Below are positions 1 to 8,247 of a stretch of DNA of 39,060 nt, piece by piece. A program made the position numbers and the translations under genes. The stretch spans positions 1-39,060 of the forward strand of contig JAHFRW010000023.1 of NCBI GenBank assembly GCA_023266055.1, read 5' to 3'. Source of the stretch: Gammaproteobacteria bacterium (GTDB lineage Bacteria; Pseudomonadota; Gammaproteobacteria; Ga0077554; Ga007554). Under the pieces are notes generated by a model. That model was not told where the DNA came from and made no database searches. It saw only the letters and a list, made by a program, of their open reading frames with translations. Position 1 is the stretch's first letter; the number at the start of each line of letters is the position of its first letter.

Positions 1-1
1 A

Positions 2-29
2 CAGCACCCGTCTTTCGAGACGGGTGCTG
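2..29 (-). terminator. Strong hairpin, probable terminator of the giant OMP gene
   Basis: A perfect 12-bp inverted repeat (2-13 with 18-29) encloses a TTCG/CGAA tetraloop. It lies about 70 nt beyond the stop codon of the minus-strand giant outer-membrane gene. The stretch after the stem on the minus strand is outside the window, so the U-tract cannot be seen. On the plus side the stem is followed by A/T-rich sequence, so it could also act on a transcript from the other direction. Confidence 0.6.
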
Positions 30-101
30 ATTTAAACCCGGCGTATGGACGAGCAATCACAGGTTGCAGGGGTCGCAACGCGCTGCAAGACGCATCGCCA
101 C

Positions 102-3100
102 TCAATACACGCCCTGTACCCGCAGGAACCAGCCATGTGTTGAGTAGTCGTTGTCGGAAAATTCATTGTCGGAAAAGTCGGTGAAGTTATACCCCCCACC
201 CAGGCGCAGGTAGCGCATGGCTTTCCAGGACAATTCGCTCAACCAGCCCTGGCGCTGGTCATGCGCTTCCTGATTGCTCAAAAGGCGGTATTCCGTGCCC
301 AGGTCAAGTGTTGGCTTGAGGTGATAATTCAGGCGCTGCACAGAGAGATAGGTGTGCGTTGTGGTGCCGGGGTAGTCGGCCCACGTCTCCTGCTTGATTC
401 TGAATGCCTGTTTACCGACCCATTCCAGTGAATGAGTGAGATCGAACGACCATTCCACGGCAAGAATATCCTTGGCGGTTTCTCCGGCAAGCAATTGCCC
501 AGGCTGCACGGGACGCTGATCTGACAGGTGGGTGTAACGGGCCAGTCCATTGAGCCGGTCATGCGCAACCGGACGATAGGCCAGACCCATGCTTTGCTCG
601 GAAAATTTTGCCTCGATCAGATCCAGCGCCAGATCGCGCGTGATGCCATAGCGGAATTTGCCGAGCAGGGTGTAATCAGGATTGAGCTTGAGCTCGATAT
701 GATTAATGGTGAGGAATTGCTGGCGCTGTTTGTTACCTTCTTCCCAGCGTATTTCATCACGCGTCGATGCAGTGATGCCTGCGGGGTGACGGTATGACAG
801 CCCACCCGCCAGTACTGTGCGTTGTGTCGCGACAGGCAGGGCGTCAATGGTGGCGTATTCTCCGGAGAGAGAGAATTGCAGGCCTTCGCTGATAGTCCAC
901 TGATGCTGTGTACCCACCAGCGACAGATTACGATGGCCCTTGTCGGAGGTTTCCCATTGGTATTCCGAATACACCTTGCCGGTGGCGCCAAACGGTGTTT
1001 CACCACCCAATACGGTGGCCCGGGTTTGTCCCGCCTGATCGTTGACCAGCCGCTCGGTGAGGTAGATACGGTTTTTGTCGTTGAGATAGCTCATGCCCAG
1101 CTGCGCTGCCTGCCCACGCAATCCCTGGGTACTACTTGCGTGCAGCGACAACGAAGAAAGCCACTGGTAATCCAGCCTCAGGGTGGTCTGGGCATTTTCA
1201 ATACCTGACAGGGTCTGCTGGTGCGTAAGCTGCGCCTCCAGTTGGGTGGTGAGGTGTGAGTTCAGCCGAACCGCACCCTCTGCCGTATCTTCGAGGGTGT
1301 CGCCCACAGCATTGAGTGTTTCACGCGACTGATATTCCGCAGCCAGACCCCATCGCCCACGGTTGTGACGCCACTGCAACTGGGTCCGTTGCAACTGATC
1401 CACTGCACCAGAACTTATGGTGATGGGAGCATTCAGGTCTTCATGGTCGTACCGTGCCAGCACATCATCACGCTCGCTTAACTTGACGCCGGCGTTCACG
1501 CCGAAGCGGTCGCGCCCTTGATCCAGAAGATTACCATTGGCGCGAAAGCCCGCACCGACATGATTCAGGTAACCGCCCAGACGGAAGCGGTCAGGCTTGC
1601 CGAGCCATTCGCCGACATCGGTATTCATTGCCAGCTTCCAGGCCTCGCCCTCCTGGAGACTGCCGGTTGATGCTGCTTTGGCGTAGGTAATACCGCCGTC
1701 ATCACTGGTGAATGCCGCAGGGCCATTGCCACGACTGCTGGCAATTTCTGCCAGTATGCGTGTACCCTTGCCGAGTCGCAACTCGCTATCGAAACCCTGC
1801 AATTCATATTGTCCGGCGGCAAGTTCGTCCTGCACATAGGTGCCGCCCACCGCCAGATGATCGCCCAGTTGCTGACGAACACGCGCACCGCCTGCGGTTT
1901 TTGAGAAAGCGTCTACCTGATATTCATAATCCATATATACGTAAACCGGATTACCTCCCAGCGGCGTGGGGCTGATCAGCAGGCCATCGCCAGCCACGCT
2001 CGACAGTGGCCGGTTAAACAGGATGCGGCCTTCAGTGTACTGGATGGTGTAGTCCTGGTTACGCACCTGCGGCTGGCGCGACAATACCAGTCCGGTGTTT
2101 TTATCACGCACGACCAGCGATACCTGTTCGCTGCCTTCCGTGATGACAGAGCGACTCAAATAGTAGAATGATCCTCCCGTGGCACGCACTTCATCATGCG
2201 CCGAAGCACGGAGCACTTCGGCGCCGAACAGCACGACCGCGGTCTGCGGTTGTCCGTAGGAGGTATGCGCCAGCGACTGGTACATGAAGCGTCCGCCGTA
2301 CAGGGTGCGCTGATACGCCGCCAGCTCGGTATCGGTGAAACTGAGCGGGTAGTTACCTACCAGCAAGTGCATTTCCTGACTGTCTACGGCCAGATAGAAT
2401 TTGCCTTCACTTTGCGCGTCGTAAACCAGCGTACTGTTATCACCATACACCGGGTAGAACTTGTCCGGATCAAGATTGGTAAGTAGCCGATCATTACCGG
2501 CACGACCAATATCCCTGAAGAGAGGGTCAGCACTCTGGGCGCCTGTATCAAACGCGGAGGTCACCAGATATTTGCCGGCGATATAACCTTTCAGATAGTA
2601 CGCGATGCGCCCCTGACTATAAAATTCACTGGCCTTTTCCATGCCCGCACCCTGCAGATAACCCTTGCCCTGAAGCTGACCCAGCGTACCCTCTGCAAAT
2701 GCCAGAAAGAACAGGCGCGTGTCGGTAACTTCCACCTCGCGCTCGATCACACCTGTATGACCTTCTGCATCGACAACCTGCACCACCACCTGGCTCTTGC
2801 CTTTGGGCAGGGTCAGTGTTGCCAGGAAATCACCGCCCGGCTGCAGTTCAACACGCTTGCCGTTGACGCGCACCTGATTGCCCGGATCGGTTACACCGGA
2901 AACCGTGAATATCAGACTGGTCAGCTTGCTACCTCTGGCGGGTAGATTGACCGCAAGATTGGGAATTTTTTCCACCATGACGATCAACTGACCCTGCTCG
3001 TCACGGTCTGATACATTCATCTGAACATTGGCAAGGCGCAGATATCCCTGTGCGTTGCGCACCAGCAGGCCATAGACGTTACGGCCTATTTTCAATTTCA

Positions 3101-6002
3101 ATTCAGCACTGAACGTTCCATCCGCCGCGACCACCAGCGGCTTACCATCCATTTCCACCGTATTATCTGCGGCCGTGCGTCCTGCCAGTCGGTAAACCAG
3201 CGCAATGTCATTCACGCCCCAACCAGTTGCAGGAGCATGATGAACACGATAACTCTCCCCACTGCTGCCTATCGACAGACGCACCTCTCCTCTGGGTTCC
3301 AGAATTTCGACACTGGGCACCGGGATGGTATGCTGAATCGAACGACCCTGCACATTGCTCAAGGTCATCGCCAGCGCATCGATGTCAGGTGTTTCTATTG
3401 ATGTTGAAAATCGTCCCTGGTGATCCACGCTGATATCCGTGCCGTTGATCTTCACCGCAGGCGTGGCACGGTAATGATCCAGCAACCTCGAACGTGCCAC
3501 GATTTGCACTTCTCCCACCACATCCACACGACGATTAAGTTCGCGGCCTTCGGGAATAAGATTGCTGGCCACCGGGCGCTGGCTGCCAAACCAGTACACT
3601 ACCAGACGCTCAGCCACAATTCCTTCTTCATTTGTCAGATAGTCTGCCGCGGCCTGGGCACGCTTTCTGGAAAGCTCAAGATTCACTTTTGCCGACCCCT
3701 GCGCATCGGCATGGCCTTCAATAATAATTTTTTCATCCGGGAACTGGCGCATCACCTCGGCCGCACCCTGCAACACCTGTCGGGCCTGTGAACCGAGTGT
3801 CTCCGAACCGCTCTCAAACGCACCGCCTGTCAGGCGCAACGAGATTGCACTGGTACGGTCAACACCAAACACACGTCGCGCACTGGTAGCGTGACTGCCA
3901 TCGGCATAGGCGACTTCCATTTGATACTGATAAATTTCACCACCCTTGACCAGCGCCTGCTGTTCCGTTCGTCCATCCCACTGGACGGCCTCTTCCGGAA
4001 GCTGTTCACCCTGTAATGTGCGCACGACATCACCGTTGCTGTTCATGATCATCAATTTCCACGATGTCATTACCTGGGGATGTTCGATCTCCAGCCAGAA
4101 TCTGATGGGTTTCTCAATCTGCCCCTTGATCTCAATAATATCTTCGAGGCCTTCGGCCTGCAGGCGAACATCACTGGAAGAAAGCGATGCCAGCTTGCCA
4201 TTGATCAATACCGATAACGCCGAGACATTACCCGCTATCTGAATCGGTTTATCATTCTTGTCCGCCGCAACGGCCACGCCCATTTCTACCGGCCTGCCAA
4301 TACGCTCGACATCATATTCATAGGTCACACCAAAATTGGCCTTCACCAGCAAGCCGGACGTTACCGACACCACTCGCGCTTCATCCGTACTCGTGGCGGC
4401 ACCCAGCGCCAATCCCTGCAGATTGATCTTCACCAGCCGCTGACCGGGCTTTACCGCAGGGAAGTGATAGCGACCATATTGATCAGTGAGTGCGTACGTG
4501 CCATCATCCAGCGCCACCATGGCACCGGGCACCCCAGGTTCATTTGCATCCTGCCAGCCATTCTGGTTTTTGTCCTCGAACACCTTGCCGATGATGGTGC
4601 CCAGATCGAATACCGGATCCAGCACTACCGTCACCTGCGCCGAAGCTTCTCCGGAAATCCGGCACTCATCACAGACATCCGTTGCGACCGCGGTATTGAC
4701 GTATGTTCGAGGTGTCGCTCCTGACCCCACCACTAGCTGATAACCCAGCACAAAATAACCCGGCTCACCCGGATCCGCGCGGCCATTACCGTTGGCATCC
4801 ACCAGTGCCGGCACGATTCCAATATCAAAAGCCATCGGGCGATTACCGCCAGGATCCGGTAATGCGGCGCCGTTCATGCGTGTGCTGCCTTTGAGATATT
4901 TGAAGTTTGGCGGAATGAGATCCAGCAATCGCACAGATATCACATCTTTTGTTGTCTTGTTCTTGATCTCAACCGTGTACGTCACCACATCACCCACGGT
5001 GACTTCTTTTTTATTGGCACGCTTGGTGATTTCCAGCACTTGCCCCTGTGAAAAGTAAACCTGTGGTTTCATTGCCAGTGAAACATTGCCGCTACTATCT
5101 GTTGCCGTGATGGTCGCCACGCCTATCACGGTTGATCGAATTTCTCCACGCGTGATGCCCATGGCATTGGTGGACACTGGAGGCTGAACCACCGTATCCA
5201 TCCCTGCCCGACTGGAAAGCAGGGACACCCGCTTGGCAGGCAATGGTTGATTGCTGGTATCACGCAGTGTCACGGTAATGGTTGATGACGCATTGCCATC
5301 CGCGATCACAATTTTCGGATTGACAGTCACCGTCGAGGTAAGGGGATCTGCAAGTGGCACGATCGCCACCGCCAGACTGTTGGCATCCGTGGCATCGCCA
5401 TCGGCATTACCGGCGACACTCTGCTGTGGCGGCGCGGGCGTGGATGTGTCATCCACCGTGGAGGTAATATTGGCACTGCCTGTCGCCATCAAGGTATTGG
5501 CACTAAAGCCAACATGAATGTTGGTGAATGTGGTTATTACCTTGGCACCCAGAGCAATGGTGATAACCTGTCCCGTGACCATGGCGCAGTATTGTCCGGC
5601 ACCTGGTGTGGCACACGCCGCTGACAACGTCACGCCTCCTGCTGAAACACGGGTGACGACCAGATTGGAATAGCCTGCCGGGGCCGAAATCGTGACTTGA
5701 TTAATGCCCGTATCCGACACACCCATCGTCGGCAGAATGTCATACTCAAAAGCTGTAGCTGCACCTACGGCCGCAACCACATTCGGCGAAACTTCGGCAA
5801 CCACGCCTGTCACCGCATTACTGGCATCCAGTCGATTCAGGTTGATTGCTGCATTGGCGAGATTCAACGCTACGCCATTGTGTGTGCCGGTAGCAGTGTT
5901 CTGGATCGGTGCCGCCTGCACAGAAAAAAAGGTTGCCACCGCGATCAAGGCATAAAAAAACCTGATCACGTTAAACCACCCTGTATGTCGCAGACTACTC
6001 AC
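102..6002 (-). CDS. Giant DUF11/SdrD-like/OmpA-domain protein with C-terminal outer-membrane barrel
   Basis: The protein has 1966 residues and starts at GTG, with GAGG about 6 nt upstream. Visible in order: a signal peptide (about 1-30, cleavage after VQA); a Ser/Thr/Ala-rich part; a Big_1/invasin-like domain (about 222-310); a DUF11 'conserved repeat' domain (about 322-460); an SdrD/Cna-B-like domain (about 468-558, with an EDKNQNGWQDANEPG calcium-type loop); an OmpA-like peptidoglycan-binding domain (about 722-830, motif EGHADAQGS, then NRRVD); and Ig-like domains (to about 1095). The last 870 residues have alternating aromatic/polar strands and end in Tyr, as outer-membrane barrels do. It probably sits in the outer membrane, bound to peptidoglycan, with an extended periplasmic or surface part. 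It follows a small secreted-protein gene by 78 nt and is probably co-transcribed with it. The domain calls are by eye, and export or anchoring of partner proteins is inference. Confidence 0.85.
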   Translation of the reverse strand: MSSLRHTGWFNVIRFFYALIAVATFFSVQAAPIQNTATGTHNGVALNLANAAINLNRLDASNAVTGVVAEVSPNVVAAVGAATAFEYDILPTMGVSDTGINQVTISAPAGYSNLVVTRVSAGGVTLSAACATPGAGQYCAMVTGQVITIALGAKVITTFTNIHVGFSANTLMATGSANITSTVDDTSTPAPPQQSVAGNADGDATDANSLAVAIVPLADPLTSTVTVNPKIVIADGNASSTITVTLRDTSNQPLPAKRVSLLSSRAGMDTVVQPPVSTNAMGITRGEIRSTVIGVATITATDSSGNVSLAMKPQVYFSQGQVLEITKRANKKEVTVGDVVTYTVEIKNKTTKDVISVRLLDLIPPNFKYLKGSTRMNGAALPDPGGNRPMAFDIGIVPALVDANGNGRADPGEPGYFVLGYQLVVGSGATPRTYVNTAVATDVCDECRISGEASAQVTVVLDPVFDLGTIIGKVFEDKNQNGWQDANEPGVPGAMVALDDGTYALTDQYGRYHFPAVKPGQRLVKINLQGLALGAATSTDEARVVSVTSGLLVKANFGVTYEYDVERIGRPVEMGVAVAADKNDKPIQIAGNVSALSVLINGKLASLSSSDVRLQAEGLEDIIEIKGQIEKPIRFWLEIEHPQVMTSWKLMIMNSNGDVVRTLQGEQLPEEAVQWDGRTEQQALVKGGEIYQYQMEVAYADGSHATSARRVFGVDRTSAISLRLTGGAFESGSETLGSQARQVLQGAAEVMRQFPDEKIIIEGHADAQGSAKVNLELSRKRAQAAADYLTNEEGIVAERLVVYWFGSQRPVASNLIPEGRELNRRVDVVGEVQIVARSRLLDHYRATPAVKINGTDISVDHQGRFSTSIETPDIDALAMTLSNVQGRSIQHTIPVPSVEILEPRGEVRLSIGSSGESYRVHHAPATGWGVNDIALVYRLAGRTAADNTVEMDGKPLVVAADGTFSAELKLKIGRNVYGLLVRNAQGYLRLANVQMNVSDRDEQGQLIVMVEKIPNLAVNLPARGSKLTSLIFTVSGVTDPGNQVRVNGKRVELQPGGDFLATLTLPKGKSQVVVQVVDAEGHTGVIEREVEVTDTRLFFLAFAEGTLGQLQGKGYLQGAGMEKASEFYSQGRIAYYLKGYIAGKYLVTSAFDTGAQSADPLFRDIGRAGNDRLLTNLDPDKFYPVYGDNSTLVYDAQSEGKFYLAVDSQEMHLLVGNYPLSFTDTELAAYQRTLYGGRFMYQSLAHTSYGQPQTAVVLFGAEVLRASAHDEVRATGGSFYYLSRSVITEGSEQVSLVVRDKNTGLVLSRQPQVRNQDYTIQYTEGRILFNRPLSSVAGDGLLISPTPLGGNPVYVYMDYEYQVDAFSKTAGGARVRQQLGDHLAVGGTYVQDELAAGQYELQGFDSELRLGKGTRILAEIASSRGNGPAAFTSDDGGITYAKAASTGSLQEGEAWKLAMNTDVGEWLGKPDRFRLGGYLNHVGAGFRANGNLLDQGRDRFGVNAGVKLSERDDVLARYDHEDLNAPITISSGAVDQLQRTQLQWRHNRGRWGLAAEYQSRETLNAVGDTLEDTAEGAVRLNSHLTTQLEAQLTHQQTLSGIENAQTTLRLDYQWLSSLSLHASSTQGLRGQAAQLGMSYLNDKNRIYLTERLVNDQAGQTRATVLGGETPFGATGKVYSEYQWETSDKGHRNLSLVGTQHQWTISEGLQFSLSGEYATIDALPVATQRTVLAGGLSYRHPAGITASTRDEIRWEEGNKQRQQFLTINHIELKLNPDYTLLGKFRYGITRDLALDLIEAKFSEQSMGLAYRPVAHDRLNGLARYTHLSDQRPVQPGQLLAGETAKDILAVEWSFDLTHSLEWVGKQAFRIKQETWADYPGTTTHTYLSVQRLNYHLKPTLDLGTEYRLLSNQEAHDQRQGWLSELSWKAMRYLRLGGGYNFTDFSDNEFSDNDYSTHGWFLRVQGVY

Positions 6003-6080
6003 AACTACCTCAACCGACTCATTTTCCCTCCCTATCAGTGCATCACATCGCCCACCCGGATCCCTCAGCGACCTCCTGCA

Positions 6081-6671
6081 TCAATTCACGATGACTCTGA
6101 AACGAACAGCTCTTAACACATTGCCCGCCATACTGAGCACCTGATTTGCCTGCCCGGATACCGCGCCGATCGTAAGCCTGTCGAGCGCGGGCGTGTCACC
6201 ATTGTCCGTAAACGACGCCACGTCATCGGGCGCACCGACGCCATCCGTAAGACTGCTCCAGGCGCCTGCCCAGATGACGGCATTCGTCGACCCGGTGGGC
6301 ATCACGGTAGTTTCAAGACTGTTGGGCACGTAGCTGAACTGCGCTTCGTTTAAAAGATTGGTAATGCGGATATCGTCAGCAGCAAAGGCCGTGACATTGT
6401 CTACATACAGGACAAAATAGATCACCTGTCCGGGGGCGACAGTGGCACCATTGGGCAAATTTACTCCGGCCAGATCGTGAGCCTGCGTTACCAGCATGAG
6501 TGGTACGCCATTCACTGTCACCAAACCGGACGACGTCAGTACGACATTACCCCCGCCGGGATCCAGCGCCTGATTTGTGGCTGCCAGGGCAGAACGCGCC
6601 AGCAACAGCGTCAGTAGCACGCTCAACACTACCGACATCATTGCAAACGCCGTTTTTACTATGCCTCGCAC
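6081..6671 (-). CDS. Small secreted DUF11-like protein (family member A)
   Basis: This 196-aa protein begins at GTG (GGATAAG lies just upstream) and has a signal peptide ending ARSALA (about residue 30). The mature start ATNQALDPGGG and the following GLVTVN segment are shared with the products of 11547-12155 and 12497-13132. The body is a beta-rich DUF11-like fold (YFVLYVDN, then DIRITNLL). The protein ends VRFRVIVN, matching the Asn-terminated C-termini of its paralogues. It lacks the Cys pair that the other members carry. It lies 78 nt upstream of the giant outer-membrane gene and probably forms an operon with it, preceded by a CRP-type site. Its function is unknown; a secreted structural or surface subunit is inferred from the locus. 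Confidence 0.75.
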   Translation of the reverse strand: MRGIVKTAFAMMSVVLSVLLTLLLARSALAATNQALDPGGGNVVLTSSGLVTVNGVPLMLVTQAHDLAGVNLPNGATVAPGQVIYFVLYVDNVTAFAADDIRITNLLNEAQFSYVPNSLETTVMPTGSTNAVIWAGAWSSLTDGVGAPDDVASFTDNGDTPALDRLTIGAVSGQANQVLSMAGNVLRAVRFRVIVN

Positions 6672-6745
6672 TCGTCTTATCCGTTAATTTATAAACAATT
6701 TTCATCTATTCACGGGAACACAACAAGAAACCGGAAATAACGTCA

Positions 6746-6767
6746 AAATGTGAAGGACTTCACATTT
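6746..6767 (-). promoter_or_regulatory. CRP/Vfr-type binding site
   Basis: This is a perfect palindrome with 10-bp arms and a 2-bp centre. Read as a CRP site it is AAA-TGTGA-N6-TCACA-TTT, which matches the E. coli CRP consensus at every position outside the six-base core. It is centred about 85 bp upstream of the GTG of the small secreted gene at 6671 and faces no other gene. A TATAAA lies at 6693-6688 on the minus strand, but its spacing to the site (about -75) and its -35 are not ideal, so the promoter itself is uncertain. Activation by cAMP-CRP of the 6671-to-102 operon is inferred. Confidence 0.7.
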
Positions 6768-6879
6768 AATCATCGGCATAGGGCACCGAAACTTGAGGTA
6801 TATGGGTATTTTTTATACGGAACTCCGGGGCGTGATATAACCTGAAAATATGCAGAAAAGACCTGACAACTGATGTAGA

Positions 6880-7000
6880 TTCCCTGACGTTCTTCGGCTT
6901 CCTCGGGGAGCCTGCCCGGAAAAGAAGCCCACGGTAGCCTATGGCCACCCCAGAGCACCGTATCCCGGACTATCCTCCCCCCTCGACTCCCTCGCCGTCA
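6880..7000 (-). other. Possible structured RNA leader, unidentified
   Basis: On the minus strand, GGTGGCC can pair with GGCTACC across a 3-nt loop. Just 3' of this, GGCTTC pairs with GAAGCC around an inner CGGG/CCCG stem. No known riboswitch core could be recognised; in particular the GEMM-I c-di-GMP motif GGCAAACC is absent. It lies some 200-330 nt upstream of the small secreted gene, upstream of the CRP site, so it may not be in the same transcript. Confidence 0.25.
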
Positions 7001-7269
7001 CCAAACGACACAGAATCAGCGCCGATTAACCCCGCGCGGAGAACCAGGATGAATAGATAGTGGAGGTTGTAGCGCCTGGTACACAATATTGAAAAACTGG
7101 CGCATCATGGTGACACCACGACAAATAGTGACCTCAAAGGGTGACATTGCCGCCCCCCCTCGCACGATCCGCATCCAAACACAGAGGAATGCCGTGATGA
7201 AAGCACCGCATCAAGTTTCAACGTGCGACAGCAGGCTACGTTCTGAAAAAAATAGTTGCTGAAACTTGG

Positions 7270-8220
7270 CTAACAAACCATATTACGCCCTTGCCGCTTG
7301 GCCAGATAAAGCGCCTGATCGGCAAAGTGAATCAATGCAGGGCCATCAACACCGTCCGCAGGATAGGTTGACACTCCCAGGCTGACCGTAAGACTGCCCA
7401 GAGGCTGCGTTTCCCGATGCGGGAAAGAATAGTCGGCAATACGCTTGCGCAATCCCTCAGCAAAAGCTACCGCCCCGTCTCGAGCAGTTTCAGGCAATAT
7501 GGCCACAAATTCCTCTCCTCCGTAGCGGGCAACGACATCCGATTTTCGTACGCACCCCTTGAGAAACTGTGCCAACGCGCAGAGCAGCCTGTCACCTTCC
7601 AGGTGTCCATGGGTGTCGTTATAGTGTTTAAAAAAATCCACGTCCAGAATAATCAGGGAAAAGGCCCGCTCGTAACGATGGGCACGTGCCAGCTCGGCAG
7701 TCAGGCATTCCTGAAAATAACGATGGTTATGCAAACCCGTCAATCCGTCACGAATAGCCAACTCCCTGAGAGTTCGATTCACATACTCCAGTTCTTCATT
7801 GTAATTCTTGAGCTTGTCTACCAGAATCCGGTTTTCGGAAATAAGATTGATCTTGTCAATGGCGCGATTGACTACCGCAGAAATCAAATCCAGATCATCA
7901 AAGGGTTTAATCAGGTAATCATAGGCACCCGCCCGCAATGCCGTCAGCGCGGTATCCAGTGACGCATGACTGGTCATGATAATGACCTGGGTTTCGGGCT
8001 GTATCTGCTTGATTTCACGTAGCAACTGAATGCCGCTGATCCCTCCCATGCGGATATCTGTAATCACCAGGGGATGATGCTTCTTACGAAACTCTTCCAG
8101 CGCCTGCTCGCCACTTGCCGCTTCTGTCACCTCATGACCATCTTCAAGCAGGATCTGAGCAATAAGGCCACGAAGACTTTCCTCATCATCCACTACCAGG
8201 ACATGCATTCCAGTGTTCAT
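7270..8220 (-). CDS. Response regulator with GGDEF output (diguanylate cyclase, PleD/WspR type)
   Basis: The 316-aa protein has an N-terminal receiver domain (about 5-120) with acidic residues D11/D12, phospho-acceptor D55 (VITDIRMGG), T83-S84 and K105. A short coiled linker (125-155) leads to a GGDEF domain (about 155-315). The active site is GGEEF (234-238), an accepted functional variant, and an RxxD inhibitory site (RKSD, 225-228) sits exactly five residues before it. This predicts an active, product-inhibited cyclase that makes c-di-GMP from two GTP when phosphorylated. It starts 27 nt after the histidine kinase gene ends, so the kinase at 8248-10062 is the likely partner. It lies between secreted-protein genes, suggesting that c-di-GMP controls the surface structure. 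No GEMM-type riboswitch was recognised nearby. Confidence 0.93.
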   Translation of the reverse strand: MNTGMHVLVVDDEESLRGLIAQILLEDGHEVTEAASGEQALEEFRKKHHPLVITDIRMGGISGIQLLREIKQIQPETQVIIMTSHASLDTALTALRAGAYDYLIKPFDDLDLISAVVNRAIDKINLISENRILVDKLKNYNEELEYVNRTLRELAIRDGLTGLHNHRYFQECLTAELARAHRYERAFSLIILDVDFFKHYNDTHGHLEGDRLLCALAQFLKGCVRKSDVVARYGGEEFVAILPETARDGAVAFAEGLRKRIADYSFPHRETQPLGSLTVSLGVSTYPADGVDGPALIHFADQALYLAKRQGRNMVC

Positions 8221-8247
8221 GTTGATCTCATTGTTAATATATCTTCC

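Larger units (their letters stand above)
6672..7269. other. Long non-coding spacer with CRP-like site and structured GC-rich block
   Basis: No convincing gene lies in this 598-bp gap. Two overlapping 60-62-residue frames on the minus strand (6766-6958) resemble nothing I know. The gap contains a CRP-type palindrome (6746-6767) and a GC-rich block (about 6880-7000) able to form two nested hairpins on the minus strand. A 9-bp inverted repeat with a long loop (7213-7221 with about 7260-7268) sits next to the stop of the GGDEF gene and is a poor terminator candidate, since it has no U-tract. Confidence 0.6.

Noticed and set aside
6766-6958. Two overlapping 60-62-residue open frames on the minus strand.
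   Set aside because: They occupy two frames of one structured segment, have no ribosome site and no recognisable protein features.
6955-7000. GGGAGGATAGTCCGGG on the minus strand resembles the start of RNase P RNA (AGGAAAGTCCGGG).
   Set aside because: The remaining conserved parts of RNase P RNA do not follow, and the gap is not organised like that RNA.
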